A DNA stretch of 64,000 nucleotides, taken from positions 62,001-126,000 of the forward strand of contig NZ_JAKGUE010000004.1 of NCBI RefSeq assembly GCF_021568795.1, in the 5' to 3' direction. The position numbers and the translations under genes were made by a program. How positions within the stretch are numbered: position 1 is the stretch's first letter; every line of letters begins with the position of its first letter. This DNA comes from Dethiosulfovibrio faecalis. GTDB taxonomy: Bacteria > Synergistota > Synergistia > Synergistales > Dethiosulfovibrionaceae. This document shows, piece after piece, positions 40,262-50,019 of the stretch. The notes under the pieces were generated by a model that searched no databases, was not told the DNA's origin, and saw only the letters and a program-made list of their open reading frames with translations.

Positions 40262-43200
40262 CTAGGATCGCACTAGACAGGTAGACAGCTCTCTCTCCGA
40301 CACTTCCCTAGGTTTAAGGTAATGCACGAATGTCTCTAGCCTTGCAAGATTGTCATCTGTGTCGGTCCCGTCGAACACGAGATCCAGACAGGGAGGAAAA
40401 TCTCCTAGAGAAGAATCCCTACGGATAACCCCCAAAGAGATCCCGGTATTCTCGTACATGGAGGAAAGGGAGACCACCCCGTCGAAATCCCCCTTCGACA
40501 ACGGTTTGGCCCCTCTGTATCTTCCGAAAGTCCCGGCATAGTGCCCCATATGTTCGTTCGCTAAGGAGGCCAAACCGTCCAGGTCGATCCCGAAGGGGAC
40601 CAATTCGGGATCGGCCGAGGACAGCCTCTTCATCAGATCCCTGAACCAGTCGAGACGATCGGAGAGCAGCTCCCTCTCATCCCTGGAAGGCTGATCCAGC
40701 AGATCATGCCACAACAGCCATAGAGCTTCTCCCATCGATCCGTAAAGGACATCGGCCGTCCTCTCCAGAAAATCAAGAACTCCACCGTTCAACCCCCTCG
40801 AGAAAAGGATAAGAGGCTCTCCCATAGCGAGAATCCTTTTTCTCCCTCCTCCTTTTCCGTAGGATACTACAGTCTCTACCAGATCGAACAGCGCATCATC
40901 GCCTAGGCCTTCTGAGCGAATGGAACTACACAATTCATCGACGACGCCTCGTCTAATTTCCCCGGGAATAGCCATGACCAGATCTCCGGCGAGAAGACAC
41001 CTTGCGAGCCCCATGAAAATAGCCTCGTCTCCTGTCGGAAGATCCTCTATAAAAGGAGCGATTATATCCGGCCTATCCCCTGAAGATACAGACAGGACGG
41101 CCTCCAGCCAACGGGGAAACTGTCCATCTACCTCGGCCCCCTCATTCTGAGGGATCAGAGCCTTCATATCTACCAATTTATCGCTGTCCTCAAGAAATCC
41201 CCCGAGGAGAGCCGACATAGAGAGATATTCGCCGGAAAGGGCGTGCTCCCTTCCTCTTTCCACGGCAGCCGAACCTAGGGGAGAGCCCGCGATAAGATCT
41301 ATGCCCTGCCTGGCGGCCCAGGCGACCATAATGGAAGAATAAGGCTCCAAGGGCGGAATCCATATAGAACAGGACTCCTCTTTTCTAGACGGTTCCACCT
41401 GGTAGGAGGAGGATCCTTCTATTCGGTGCTCTGTGCCGTTGACCACGCTGTTGACGAAGGCCTCCACCCTTGTTCGTACTCCCACGGAGGACGAATGTTC
41501 ATCCACCTCGATGGACAGGAATGGCTTCTCCTTCAGGATCTCCCTGAGATAGTGTGAGGTCAGGGTATCGGGACCGCAACCATGATGGGAGAGGAAAACA
41601 CCATGAAGGTTCTTCCTGCGCCCTATCAGTTTCGCCGCCGAAAGGACGTGCTGTCCGAAGGGCCAATACATATTGGGATGGTCGTCAAATATATCCTCCG
41701 CAGGTATCCCATAGAAGGGCAGCACCCTGTACCCCATGTCCTCCAGCATCTCCGGGACACCCATGTTCAGCAAGGGATCGGCTATACCGTACACCTTGGA
41801 AAGCATCACGAAGGTCTCCTCTGACTTATCGAGAGCTTCAAGATTTTCCTCGGCCCGTCTCTCCAACTTCGCAGAGAAACGCCCGTAGGATTCCATGGCG
41901 AATTTAAGAGCGTCTCTCGACTCCTCCGTCGAAGCTCCGAGCTGACGCCCCATTGAGACGAAGGAATTCATCACGAATTCTTTTCCCAGATTGAAGGCTA
42001 TGGTAGGAGCCAGAAGACCTATCCCCCTACCCTTGAGATCCATGGCCTTGTCCACCATTTTAAAGGCCAACTGCATGTAGGGACAACCGTAACACTGCCT
42101 GGAACGGGAATCGGGGTGGTAAACCGAATGAAGGTCGGGGAAGAAAAGGTAGTCCACACCCTTGGCGACCAACTCCGCCACGTGACCATTAACCAGCTTG
42201 ACGGGAAAGCAGGTCTCGCCCAAAGAGTATTCCTGAGCCAATCTCACCGTGTTCTCCGACGAGGGATCGGAAAGCATCACGTTCATTCCTAGACGACGGA
42301 AAAATGGAGCAAACATGGGATACATCCCGTAACAAAAGAGGGCCCTCGGTATACCCACCGTCGGCCTAGACGGATCCCTGACCTCCTCCAGATCTCCAAG
42401 AAGATCCCTGTGAACCTGGGATGTGAAACGATCCATGACTACGGACCGCTTCTCTTGATCTTCAGAATAGGTCTGGGAAAGCACGATCGGATCCTCCAAG
42501 CGGGAGAGAGCAAACCCCTTGAAAGAAGAGCCCTCTTCCCTTTTCATCTCGTCTTTTACCAGAAGAGCGGCTCCGATTGCTCCGGTAACGCTGAAAAAAG
42601 GAGGAACCTCGATAGATGCCCCCAGATGTGCACGAAAAGCGTTGACCACCCCCTGATTATAGGCGATGCCACCCTGCAGAAAGATCTTTTTTCCCACCCT
42701 TCCGCCGCCTACCACCCTGTGCAGATAATTTCTGACTACGGAATGACAAAGACCCGACGCCACGTCCTCTATTTCTACGCCCTTAGCCAGATGGGAGGCC
42801 ACGCTGCTCTCCATGAATACGGTACACCTTTCCCCCAGATCGGATGGAGTTTCGCCCTTCAGTGCCAGATCCCCGAACTCATCCAGAGGGATTCCCAGCT
42901 TGGAGGCCTGTTCCTCTATGAAGGCTCCGGTCCCAGCGGCACAGACCTTGTTCATCTGAAAATCTCTCACCAGACCACCGTAAATAGAGATGTACTTGGA
43001 ATCCTGTCCCCCTATCTCGAATACCGTATCCACCTCGGGGTCCATAGCCACAGCACCTCTGGCCTGAGCAGTGATCTCGTCTTTGACCCTGTCGGCTCCC
43101 ACCAACTTACCGATCATGCCTCGGCCCGACCCGGTAACACCCACTCCGAGAACCGGACACCCCCGAAGATCGTGAGCTATCTCCGAGAGTCCTTTTTTCA

Positions 43201-44254
43201 CCGACGAGACGGGATCCCCCAAAGTTTTCAGATACCTGAATCCCACCACCTGACCGGAACCGTTCAACGCCACTAGGTCGGTACTGGTTGACCCTACGTC
43301 TATTCCAAGCCAACAGCCCGATGAATCGGGAGAAGCAACGATCGAGTGTTTTCCTACGGCATCGCCTAAACCATAGGAGCTCAGCGACTCCATAGGAGGC
43401 TCCCCCCCTTCGACCTCATGCTGCCCTCCAGCCTTTAGCCAGGAGATCAGGCTCCAGAGGTCCAAGGGGATCCCCTCTCTGATCCCTATCAGGGCGGCCC
43501 CAAGGGCTGATACGACCTCGGATCCGGAAGGCACTAGCAACTCTTCCTCCCTCTTGCCGAGTTTTTTACCCAAGGCCTCGACCATGGTGCCGTTGAGGGA
43601 AACCCCACCACAGAACAGCATGGGACCGGATGTTTTTTTCCCCTTAATCACACCGTTTTTATAGCTTCCCGCAACACCGTGGGCCAATCCCATCAATATA
43701 TCCGCCACAGGGACCCCTTCCTGCTGGTGGTGTATTATGTCGCTCTTGGCGAAAACGCTGCAACGGGCCGCTATTCTGGGAACAGATCGCGCCTTTTGGG
43801 CGATAGAATCGTAATCCTCTATCTTCATGCCCAACCGGGACATCTGTTCCTCCAGGAAAGCCCCCGTCCCGGAGGCACAACCGGAGTTCATGGATACCTC
43901 CAGGTTCTCCTCGTCACCCAGACCGGAGATGTACCTACATACCTGTCCTCCGATCTCAGCGATGGAACGAACTCCCGGCGATAGGGCATTGCCTCCCTCG
44001 ACCAACGCCTGAACATCCATGGTCTTGAAAACGCAACCGGAAAGAGAAATCAAAGAGGACCCGCTCCCCACTACCGAACCATAAAGCTGACAATCCGGGC
44101 CCAACCTGTCCACAAGCAGACCAAGCAGGTCGGAGAGACAGGAGGATACATAGCCCTTATGCATCCTATAGCGACTCCATAAAATTCGTCCATCCTCGTC
44201 GGCCAAAACCAATTTCACAGAGGAATACCCTAGATCTATACCTAAACCGAACAT
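40262..44254 (-). CDS. Giant double-domain 2-hydroxyacyl-CoA dehydratase activase
   Basis: The 1330-residue protein joins two ASKHA-type activator domains and dehydratase-like parts. Domain 1 (1-260) has GIDLGYSSVKLVL, SMNSGCASGTGAFLEEQ and IAARCSVFAKSDI; C126 and C165 correspond to the cluster-binding Cys of HgdC. Domain 2 (about 315-580) has LGIDVGSTSTDLVAL, NKVCAAGTGAFIEEQ and GERCTVFMESSV. Residues about 640-870 contain PTVGIPRALFCYGMYPMFAPFF and RQCYGCPYMQLAF, the DUF2229 region. HHGCGPDTLTSHYL and EVDEHSSSVGVRTRVEAF follow. Related large proteins occur in Clostridia and Synergistota with unknown substrates. It is divergent from the IclR gene. Confidence 0.9.
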   Translation of the reverse strand: MFGLGIDLGYSSVKLVLADEDGRILWSRYRMHKGYVSSCLSDLLGLLVDRLGPDCQLYGSVVGSGSSLISLSGCVFKTMDVQALVEGGNALSPGVRSIAEIGGQVCRYISGLGDEENLEVSMNSGCASGTGAFLEEQMSRLGMKIEDYDSIAQKARSVPRIAARCSVFAKSDIIHHQQEGVPVADILMGLAHGVAGSYKNGVIKGKKTSGPMLFCGGVSLNGTMVEALGKKLGKREEELLVPSGSEVVSALGAALIGIREGIPLDLWSLISWLKAGGQHEVEGGEPPMESLSSYGLGDAVGKHSIVASPDSSGCWLGIDVGSTSTDLVALNGSGQVVGFRYLKTLGDPVSSVKKGLSEIAHDLRGCPVLGVGVTGSGRGMIGKLVGADRVKDEITAQARGAVAMDPEVDTVFEIGGQDSKYISIYGGLVRDFQMNKVCAAGTGAFIEEQASKLGIPLDEFGDLALKGETPSDLGERCTVFMESSVASHLAKGVEIEDVASGLCHSVVRNYLHRVVGGGRVGKKIFLQGGIAYNQGVVNAFRAHLGASIEVPPFFSVTGAIGAALLVKDEMKREEGSSFKGFALSRLEDPIVLSQTYSEDQEKRSVVMDRFTSQVHRDLLGDLEEVRDPSRPTVGIPRALFCYGMYPMFAPFFRRLGMNVMLSDPSSENTVRLAQEYSLGETCFPVKLVNGHVAELVAKGVDYLFFPDLHSVYHPDSRSRQCYGCPYMQLAFKMVDKAMDLKGRGIGLLAPTIAFNLGKEFVMNSFVSMGRQLGASTEESRDALKFAMESYGRFSAKLERRAEENLEALDKSEETFVMLSKVYGIADPLLNMGVPEMLEDMGYRVLPFYGIPAEDIFDDHPNMYWPFGQHVLSAAKLIGRRKNLHGVFLSHHGCGPDTLTSHYLREILKEKPFLSIEVDEHSSSVGVRTRVEAFVNSVVNGTEHRIEGSSSYQVEPSRKEESCSIWIPPLEPYSSIMVAWAARQGIDLIAGSPLGSAAVERGREHALSGEYLSMSALLGGFLEDSDKLVDMKALIPQNEGAEVDGQFPRWLEAVLSVSSGDRPDIIAPFIEDLPTGDEAIFMGLARCLLAGDLVMAIPGEIRRGVVDELCSSIRSEGLGDDALFDLVETVVSYGKGGGRKRILAMGEPLILFSRGLNGGVLDFLERTADVLYGSMGEALWLLWHDLLDQPSRDERELLSDRLDWFRDLMKRLSSADPELVPFGIDLDGLASLANEHMGHYAGTFGRYRGAKPLSKGDFDGVVSLSSMYENTGISLGVIRRDSSLGDFPPCLDLVFDGTDTDDNLARLETFVHYLKPREVSERELSTCLVRS

Positions 44255-44433
44255 AACCCACCTCCAAATATTAGCAACTAAACCAATTCACGTTCGAACG
44301 GCTCTAAAAGACTCTTGCATCGAAGACAATCTCTACAAAGCGAGAAGACAGCCTCATGTTTGTGATTACTAACATAGTAAAGCACCTTAACAAAGATGTC
44401 AACGCATGCTTTCAGACGTCATTTCTGAACTAT

Positions 44434-44462
44434 TTGACAAGTTCAAAAACCTCTGCTACTGT
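44434..44462 (+). promoter_or_regulatory. Promoter of the IclR gene
   Basis: TTGACA (44434-44439) is a perfect -35, followed 17 bp later by TACTGT (44457-44462). The inverted repeat TGAAC-N10-GTTCA (44426-44445) overlaps the -35 and could be an additional operator. Confidence 0.6.
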
Positions 44463-44473
44463 GATTAGGGTGG

Positions 44474-44508
44474 TTTCCACAAAGGAAATATATTTTCCTA
44501 TTTGGATA
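44474..44508 (+). promoter_or_regulatory. Repeated IclR-type operator array
   Basis: TTTCC-N5-GGAAA-N5-TTTCC-N5-GGATA gives alternating half-sites exactly 10 bp apart, with inverted-repeat centres at 44481, 44491 and, for the imperfect last pair, 44501. GGAAATATATTTTCC is close to the IclR-family consensus TGGAAAT-N-ATTTCCA. It lies directly downstream of the predicted -10, which suggests autorepression by the adjacent IclR gene. Confidence 0.65.
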
Positions 44509-44528
44509 ATCGATTGGAGGATGTCTCG

Positions 44529-45281
44529 TTGAGCAGTTTACAGAAAGGACTCGATATCCTGAGGCTTCTGGCGGATCCACCGTTCAGCTACACGCTGTCG
44601 GAGATGGCTTCAGCCACTGGAATGGGTAAAAGCGGTCTGTACAAGATCCTATCGTCCCTCAGGGAAAAGAATTTCGTCGTTCAGGAAAATTCCTCCAAAA
44701 AGTACCATCTGGGACCCATCGTATTGAGAATGGGAAACGTCTATTCCAGACTGATAGGAATCGAGGATCTGGCGGAGCCGGTGCTGTCTCATCTATGTCA
44801 AATCCTCGGAGAGACCGTTTACATAAGCATATGGGAGGGGGATAGAGCATATCCGGCCTGCAAAAAGTGTCGTCCCGGCGGAATCTACGACGCCAACGAC
44901 TTCATCGGAAAAAGCGTTCCCATAAACGCAGGAGCTTCGGCGAAATTGCTGGCGGCATATCAAGACAGAGACAGGATTAGAAAGCTGCTCGACGAATCGG
45001 ATCTAAAACCGGTGACACACTACACGGTGACGTCGATCTCGGAAATTCTGGAGGAATACGAGGTCATCAGATCGCAGGGGTATGCGGTGGAAGATCAGAG
45101 TTTCAGCCTGGGGGAGTGGTGTCTGTCGGTGCCTATATTCGACAAAAACGGGGAGGTCCACTGTGCTCTATCGGTGGGAGCTCCGAGGGAAACGATCTCG
45201 GATGACCTGATACCCATGTGGCTCCAAAGGCTAAAGGACGGAGCGGACGAGATAGGCATGCAGATGCAGTTAAGACGGTGA
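44529..45281 (+). CDS. IclR-family transcriptional regulator
   Basis: The approximately 250-residue protein has the IclR winged helix (SLQKGLDILRLLADPPFSYTLSEMASATGMGKSGLYKILSSLREKNFV) and the effector domain (GETVYISIWEGDRAYPACK, SVPINAGASAKLLAAYQ, GYAVEDQSFSLGEWCLSVPIFDKNG). I chose the TTG at 44529, which follows GGAGG by eight bases; the frame is open from 44502. It is divergent from the giant activase and precedes dctP by 71 bases, so it probably controls one or both. Ligand unknown. Confidence 0.9.
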   Translation: MSSLQKGLDILRLLADPPFSYTLSEMASATGMGKSGLYKILSSLREKNFVVQENSSKKYHLGPIVLRMGNVYSRLIGIEDLAEPVLSHLCQILGETVYISIWEGDRAYPACKKCRPGGIYDANDFIGKSVPINAGASAKLLAAYQDRDRIRKLLDESDLKPVTHYTVTSISEILEEYEVIRSQGYAVEDQSFSLGEWCLSVPIFDKNGEVHCALSVGAPRETISDDLIPMWLQRLKDGADEIGMQMQLRR

Positions 45282-45352
45282 AGCAGAGGGATCCACAAAA
45301 GGGGAAAGAGGTTCAGGTTTCAAATCGAGAAAAAACAGGGAGGAGCGAAAAC

Positions 45353-46363
45353 ATGAGAAAGGGTTTTTTAGCGGCAACGTTACTGGGAATCATGGCGACG
45401 GTTTTCTGCACCACGGCTATCCCCGGCATGGCCGAGGCCAAGGGGGATAAATTCAAGGTAGCCGGTATATCCGCACCGGAGTACAGAGGTACTAAGTCTC
45501 TTTACGCCATCAAAGACAAGTTCGAGGCAGCCACGGATGGGAAGATAGAACTTGACGTATTCCCCGCCAACCAGCTTGGAGACTACACCCAGGTATTCGA
45601 GGAGATCCGTCGAGGATCCATCGAGATGGGGCTTATCTTCCTTCCCAGCCAGTTCGACGTGATGCTGGAGGTAGGCTCCCTTCCATTCCTGGCCTCTACG
45701 GGAGAGGAGATGAAAAAGCAGCTCTCGCCGGGATCGGTTGTCTACGACATTATAGACAAGTCGCTGGATAAATTGGGAGTCAAGCTTCTAAGGCTCTACG
45801 GAGATGGATTCATAGGGGTCGGCATAGCCAAAAAGCCCTCGAACCCCACAGATCCATCTGCCGATAAAGATGCCCTGATAAGGGTCGCCCCTGTAGCGGT
45901 CTACAAGGAAACCGCCGAGGATATGGGATTCCGGACTACAAATATACCCTACGCCGACACATACAGCGCCATTCAGACCGGTGTCTGCGACGGATGGATC
46001 GGCGGATCGTCCCAGATAAACTATCTCAGCTTCAGAGACGTCATAGACTACTATATTCCCTATAACTGCCTCTTCGATCAGACTGCCTACATAATCAACA
46101 AGAAACTGTGGGAATCGATGAAGCCGGAGGAACAGAAGGCCCTTCTGGACGCGGTTAACGTCGAGGCGGACAAGAGTTTCGCCGACAGCACAGCTGAGGA
46201 CCTGGAGTTCCAGAAGAAACTTGAAGAGGCCGGAGTGGAGATCATAGAGGTCTCCGACGGGGAGAGAGCTGCTCTTGCGAAACACATCAGAGCGACCACC
46301 TGGCCCAAACTGGCAAAGACCTACGGAGAGGAAACGCTGGAGAAAATAAAGAAAGACCTCTAG
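45353..46363 (+). CDS. dctP: TRAP transporter receptor DctP
   Basis: The 336-residue protein has a signal peptide (MRKGFLAATLLGIMATVFCTTAIPGMAEA). DctP-type motifs follow: YAIKDKFEAATDGKIELDVFPANQLGDYTQVFEEIRRGSIEMGLI, IRVAPVAVYKETAEDMGFRTTNIPYADTYSAIQTGVCDGWIGG and NKKLWESMKPEEQKALLDA. In most family members the first stretch has R for carboxylate binding; here IRVAP carries it. GGGAGGAG precedes the ATG. It would bind an organic acid or amino acid anion for the QM pair. Confidence 0.93.
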   Translation: MRKGFLAATLLGIMATVFCTTAIPGMAEAKGDKFKVAGISAPEYRGTKSLYAIKDKFEAATDGKIELDVFPANQLGDYTQVFEEIRRGSIEMGLIFLPSQFDVMLEVGSLPFLASTGEEMKKQLSPGSVVYDIIDKSLDKLGVKLLRLYGDGFIGVGIAKKPSNPTDPSADKDALIRVAPVAVYKETAEDMGFRTTNIPYADTYSAIQTGVCDGWIGGSSQINYLSFRDVIDYYIPYNCLFDQTAYIINKKLWESMKPEEQKALLDAVNVEADKSFADSTAEDLEFQKKLEEAGVEIIEVSDGERAALAKHIRATTWPKLAKTYGEETLEKIKKDL

Positions 46364-46429
46364 GTCGTGAGTTATCGGAAGCCGGCGAGGCTATCTCGTC
46401 GGCCTCCTATTATCGAGGGGGATAAATAT

Positions 46430-46969
46430 ATGCTTGCACTGGTCGAAAAGATAAAGAACTCCCCTCTATGGAGGGGCTTAATACGGTTCCAGCAGGTCCT
46501 CATGATACTCACCAGCGTCTTCGTGGTTTTGATAATGTGCTTCGAGGTGCTGTTACGGTACGTCTTCAAATCCGACCTGTTCGGCATAGAGGAGATAGTG
46601 GTCATTGCGGCGTTCTGGCTCTATCTCATAGGAAGTTCCTATGGAGTCTACGATAAAAGCCACGTCAAGGCGGACATAATACCTCAGCTTCTGCCCCTGA
46701 GGGCACAGGCTTTTCTATCCGTCTTGGTCAGGCTCACCACGACGGTGTTGTGCGTCGTATTCAGCTGGTGGGCGGTGGACATGGTGCTCTACAGCATCGA
46801 ATGGATGCCAAGGACCACCGGACTCAGGATACCTATTTTCATATCTCAGATATCCATTCTTGTGGGCTACATACTTATGAGCTTCTACTCGCTGGTCTAT
46901 TTTCTCGAGGACCTGGGAAATTTTCTGTCCTTCGAAAAAGAAGATAAAAAAGGAGCCTTCACATCATGA
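46430..46969 (+). CDS. dctQ: TRAP small permease DctQ
   Basis: The 179-residue protein has four hydrophobic segments, the family layout. Motifs are VLIMCFEVLLRYVFKSDLFGIEEIVVIAAFWLYLIGSSYGVYDKSHVKADII, the signature DctQ stretch (W..y.G..y....HV..D). The ATG at 46430 follows GAGGGGG; the frame is open from 46367. It lies between dctP and dctM. Confidence 0.92.
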   Translation: MLALVEKIKNSPLWRGLIRFQQVLMILTSVFVVLIMCFEVLLRYVFKSDLFGIEEIVVIAAFWLYLIGSSYGVYDKSHVKADIIPQLLPLRAQAFLSVLVRLTTTVLCVVFSWWAVDMVLYSIEWMPRTTGLRIPIFISQISILVGYILMSFYSLVYFLEDLGNFLSFEKEDKKGAFTS

Positions 46970-47003
46970 GTCCCTATAACTTTTACCCTAGGAGGGAAAT
47001 GAA

Positions 47004-48308
47004 ATGGCGATAAGCATAGCTCTAATCCTCATAATAGTGACTCTCCTGCTGGGGCTTCCGGTACCTTTCTGTTTCATGCTGTCCACTCTGTTCATGGTGG
47101 TCTCCCACAGCTACGATCCATCCTTTCTGCTGCCGTACAGCTTCAGCCAGATGAGCTCGTTGGTCCTTCTCGCCATACCTCTCTTCATCATGGTAGGCGG
47201 ACTTATGGACCGGGGAGGCATAGGCAGCTCTCTGGTAAAGCTGGTCGAGGTGTTCGTAGGAAGGATAAAGGGCGGACTAGGCGTGGTAGCGGTTGTATCC
47301 TGCGCCGTGTTCGGGTCCATTTCCGGAAGCTGCGCAGCCACCCTATCCTGCATAGGATCGATCATGTTCCCCAGGCTGAGGGAAAACGGATATCCCATGG
47401 GACACAGCGCCGCCTTGGTATCGTGCGCTGCCCCTCTAGGTCTTTTGATACCACCCAGTTCTCAGATGATACTCTACGCTTGGGTGGGACAGCAGTCGGT
47501 TCTGGCCTGTTTTCTGGCTACCGTGGGCCCGGGGCTTCTCCTAATGGTTCTGCTATCGATCATAAACCTGGTGTTGCTCAAGGACGATCCCAACGTCTAT
47601 GTCTCTCCTCCCATAACCAGAGTAGAAAAAAGAAAGATGCTGTGGAACCGCTCCGGCAAGGCTCTTCCTGCCCTCATAATGCCGGTGATAGTTTTAGGAG
47701 GAATATACGGAGGGATAATGACTCCGACAGAGGCCGCGGCGGTTGCGGTACTGTACTCCGTTCCCGTGGGATTCCTTATCTACAAGGGACTCAACAAGGA
47801 GAACTTCCTGGAGGTAGTCATAGAGACCGCCACCACCACCGGGGTCGTCATGCTCATGATGTTCTGCATAATGATGCTGAGCCGTATCTACGTCCAGGAG
47901 AGACTGCCCTCCATGATAATAGACCTCCTGACGTCCATCTCGAGCAATAAATACGTCATAATGCTGATGATAAACCTATTTATGATAATAATAGGCATGA
48001 TAATGGACGACGTCAGTGCCATGCTGCTGTGTACCCCCATACTGCTACCGGTGGTCACCAAGCTCGGCATAAGTCCCATCCACTTCGCCGCAATAATAGG
48101 GGTCAACCTGGGGCTTGGGAACGTAACCCCTCCCACCGCACCCACCCTTTATTTCGGAGGTAGAATAGCCAACACCCCGGTATCTCAGATGCTCCGGCCG
48201 GCGATGATATTCATCTTGTTTGCCTGGCTTCCAACCCTGGTGGCGGTGACCTACATTCCCGAACTATCGCTTTGGTTGCCCAGGCTGGTACTGGGAGGAC
48301 GCTTCTAG
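47004..48308 (+). CDS. dctM: TRAP large permease DctM
   Basis: The 434-residue polytopic protein has the DctM features SLVLLAIPLFIMVGGLMDRGGIGSSLVKLVEVFVGRIKGGLGVV, GSISGSCAATLSCIGSIMFPRLRENGY and LGLLIPPSSQMILYAWVG, and IITPTEAAAVAVLYSVPVGF-like sequence (MTPTEAAAVAV). It forms the Na+-driven transport channel with DctQ. ATG follows GGAGGG. Eleven bases separate it from the RocB-like peptidase. Confidence 0.94.
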   Translation: MAISIALILIIVTLLLGLPVPFCFMLSTLFMVVSHSYDPSFLLPYSFSQMSSLVLLAIPLFIMVGGLMDRGGIGSSLVKLVEVFVGRIKGGLGVVAVVSCAVFGSISGSCAATLSCIGSIMFPRLRENGYPMGHSAALVSCAAPLGLLIPPSSQMILYAWVGQQSVLACFLATVGPGLLLMVLLSIINLVLLKDDPNVYVSPPITRVEKRKMLWNRSGKALPALIMPVIVLGGIYGGIMTPTEAAAVAVLYSVPVGFLIYKGLNKENFLEVVIETATTTGVVMLMMFCIMMLSRIYVQERLPSMIIDLLTSISSNKYVIMLMINLFMIIIGMIMDDVSAMLLCTPILLPVVTKLGISPIHFAAIIGVNLGLGNVTPPTAPTLYFGGRIANTPVSQMLRPAMIFILFAWLPTLVAVTYIPELSLWLPRLVLGGRF

Positions 48309-48319
48309 GAGGATAAAAC

Positions 48320-49957
48320 ATGGTGAAAAAAGAGAACTCCAGTACCTACAAAAGATTGATAAAAATCGTTGAGATACCTAGTATGTCTCCATCCTCCGAG
48401 GAGGAAAACCGGGTAGCCCAGGAACTATACGACGAGATATCCCAAGAGAAGTATTTCAAAAGTCACCCGGAAGACCTCAGACTTCTTCCCGTAGAGGGAG
48501 ATGGGCTAGATAGACATATAGTCTTCGCCATAGTCCGAGCTTCGAAAAAGACGGATAAAACGGTGCTCATGATGGGACACATGGACGTCGTGGCGGTAGA
48601 CGTCTTCGGTCCGTTGAAAGATCTGGCCTTCGATCCCGAGAGCTACACGGAGAAACTCGACCCGAAAGGCCTGGGAGAAGATGCTGCGAAAGACCTTCGC
48701 TCCGGTGAATGGCTCTTCGGAAGAGGCGTAGCGGACATGAAATCGGGAGTCTGCGCAGGGACGGAGCTTCTTATGGAGCTGTCGAAAAAAACGGAGGATC
48801 TGAAATCCAACGTAGCGGTGCTGTTCGTTCCCGACGAAGAGAATAACTCGGCCGGGATGCTGGGAGCGGCGAGATGGCTTGCCAGGTTCCAGGAGGAGGG
48901 CCTGAGCTTTCTATGCTGCGTCGACCTGGAACCGACCTTCGCCACCGGAGAGGACGCCCAACCGACCGTCTACCTGGGCAGCCTGGGAAAGATCAACCCC
49001 TTTATCTACTGTCTGGGCAAGGAAGCTCATGCCGGAGAGTACTACGATGGCTTCAGCGTAGGCCCCACCATATCCCGAATAGGGCTGAGCCTGGACGGCG
49101 ATATCTCTCTGTCCGATCGATTGGGAAACAACGTCTATCCTCCCTTCGCCGCACTGAAGATAGAGGACATGAGGGACGAGTACTCCGCCACCATCCTGTC
49201 CAGATCCGCGATGGCCTTCAGCTACCTCACCTCCACTAAGATGCCGGGAGAGATAATCGAGCTGCTGAAAGACACGGCCCTCAAGGCCCTGAACGACTCG
49301 ATAACGGAACACGAGGAGAGAAAAGCCACGTACCGCAGAGAAAACGGCATGGCGGCCCCTCAGGAAAGGCTGAAGGCTCGGGTATTCACGGTTGGAGAGA
49401 TAATGAGCTTGGCGGAAAAGAAAACCGGACGATCGGGAGAGGACATAGCCTTTGAGATAATTGCCGACTGTCCGAAGAAAGACGACGAGAGGGCGAAAGG
49501 ACTGAAGGTAATATCCCAAGTGGTTGACGATCTGGGACTCAGAGGCCCTCTGGCGGTAGTGGGATTTCTTCCTCCCTGGTACCCCCACAGGGTGAACGAG
49601 GAAAGGCTGCCTCAGGACGAACTTCCGAGAAAAGCGGCTAAGGAACTGGTACTGGAAAGCCTTCGACAGGGCGTTAAACTGGAGGTCCGTACGATGTTCG
49701 AGGGGGTCTCGGACCTAAGCTACTGCGGCTTCACAGGAGACCGTTCCGACGCCATAGCCTTCGAGGAAAATATGCCGGGAGGGAAGACTCTTTACGACTT
49801 CCCCACGGAGGAGTTGCTGAAGCTATCCATACCGGTACTAAATTTCGGACCGGTAGGCAAGGACGCACACAAGGAGACAGAGAGGCTTCATCTGCCTTTC
49901 TACCTGGATTCCTACCCGAAGCTTTTACGCCATTTGATAGAGACTCTAGGAAAGTAA
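48320..49957 (+). CDS. rocB: RocB-like M20-family metallopeptidase
   Basis: The 545-residue protein has the M20 metal motifs MGHMDVVAVD, GRGVADMKSGVCAG and FVPDEENNSAGMLG, then GKEAHAGEYYDG (the dimerisation or ligand His). It continues with a C-terminal end having GPVGKDAHKETERL, the last metal His. Length and order match RocB-type arginine-utilisation proteins, whose exact reaction is not well defined. Being last in the IclR-TRAP unit, it likely processes an imported amino-acid derivative or acyl-peptide. Confidence 0.88.
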   Translation: MVKKENSSTYKRLIKIVEIPSMSPSSEEENRVAQELYDEISQEKYFKSHPEDLRLLPVEGDGLDRHIVFAIVRASKKTDKTVLMMGHMDVVAVDVFGPLKDLAFDPESYTEKLDPKGLGEDAAKDLRSGEWLFGRGVADMKSGVCAGTELLMELSKKTEDLKSNVAVLFVPDEENNSAGMLGAARWLARFQEEGLSFLCCVDLEPTFATGEDAQPTVYLGSLGKINPFIYCLGKEAHAGEYYDGFSVGPTISRIGLSLDGDISLSDRLGNNVYPPFAALKIEDMRDEYSATILSRSAMAFSYLTSTKMPGEIIELLKDTALKALNDSITEHEERKATYRRENGMAAPQERLKARVFTVGEIMSLAEKKTGRSGEDIAFEIIADCPKKDDERAKGLKVISQVVDDLGLRGPLAVVGFLPPWYPHRVNEERLPQDELPRKAAKELVLESLRQGVKLEVRTMFEGVSDLSYCGFTGDRSDAIAFEENMPGGKTLYDFPTEELLKLSIPVLNFGPVGKDAHKETERLHLPFYLDSYPKLLRHLIETLGK

Positions 49958-49980
49958 GATAAAAGGCACAGACGCATAAA

Positions 49981-50017
49981 ATCAGGGCCCCGAGGAGATC
50001 TCGGGGCCCTGATTTTA
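49981..50017. terminator. Bidirectional terminator
   Basis: A 14-bp perfect stem (49981-49994 with 50000-50013) with loop GAGAT is followed by TTTT. It lies between the converging peptidase and acetyltransferase genes. Confidence 0.92.
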
Positions 50018-50019
50018 CG

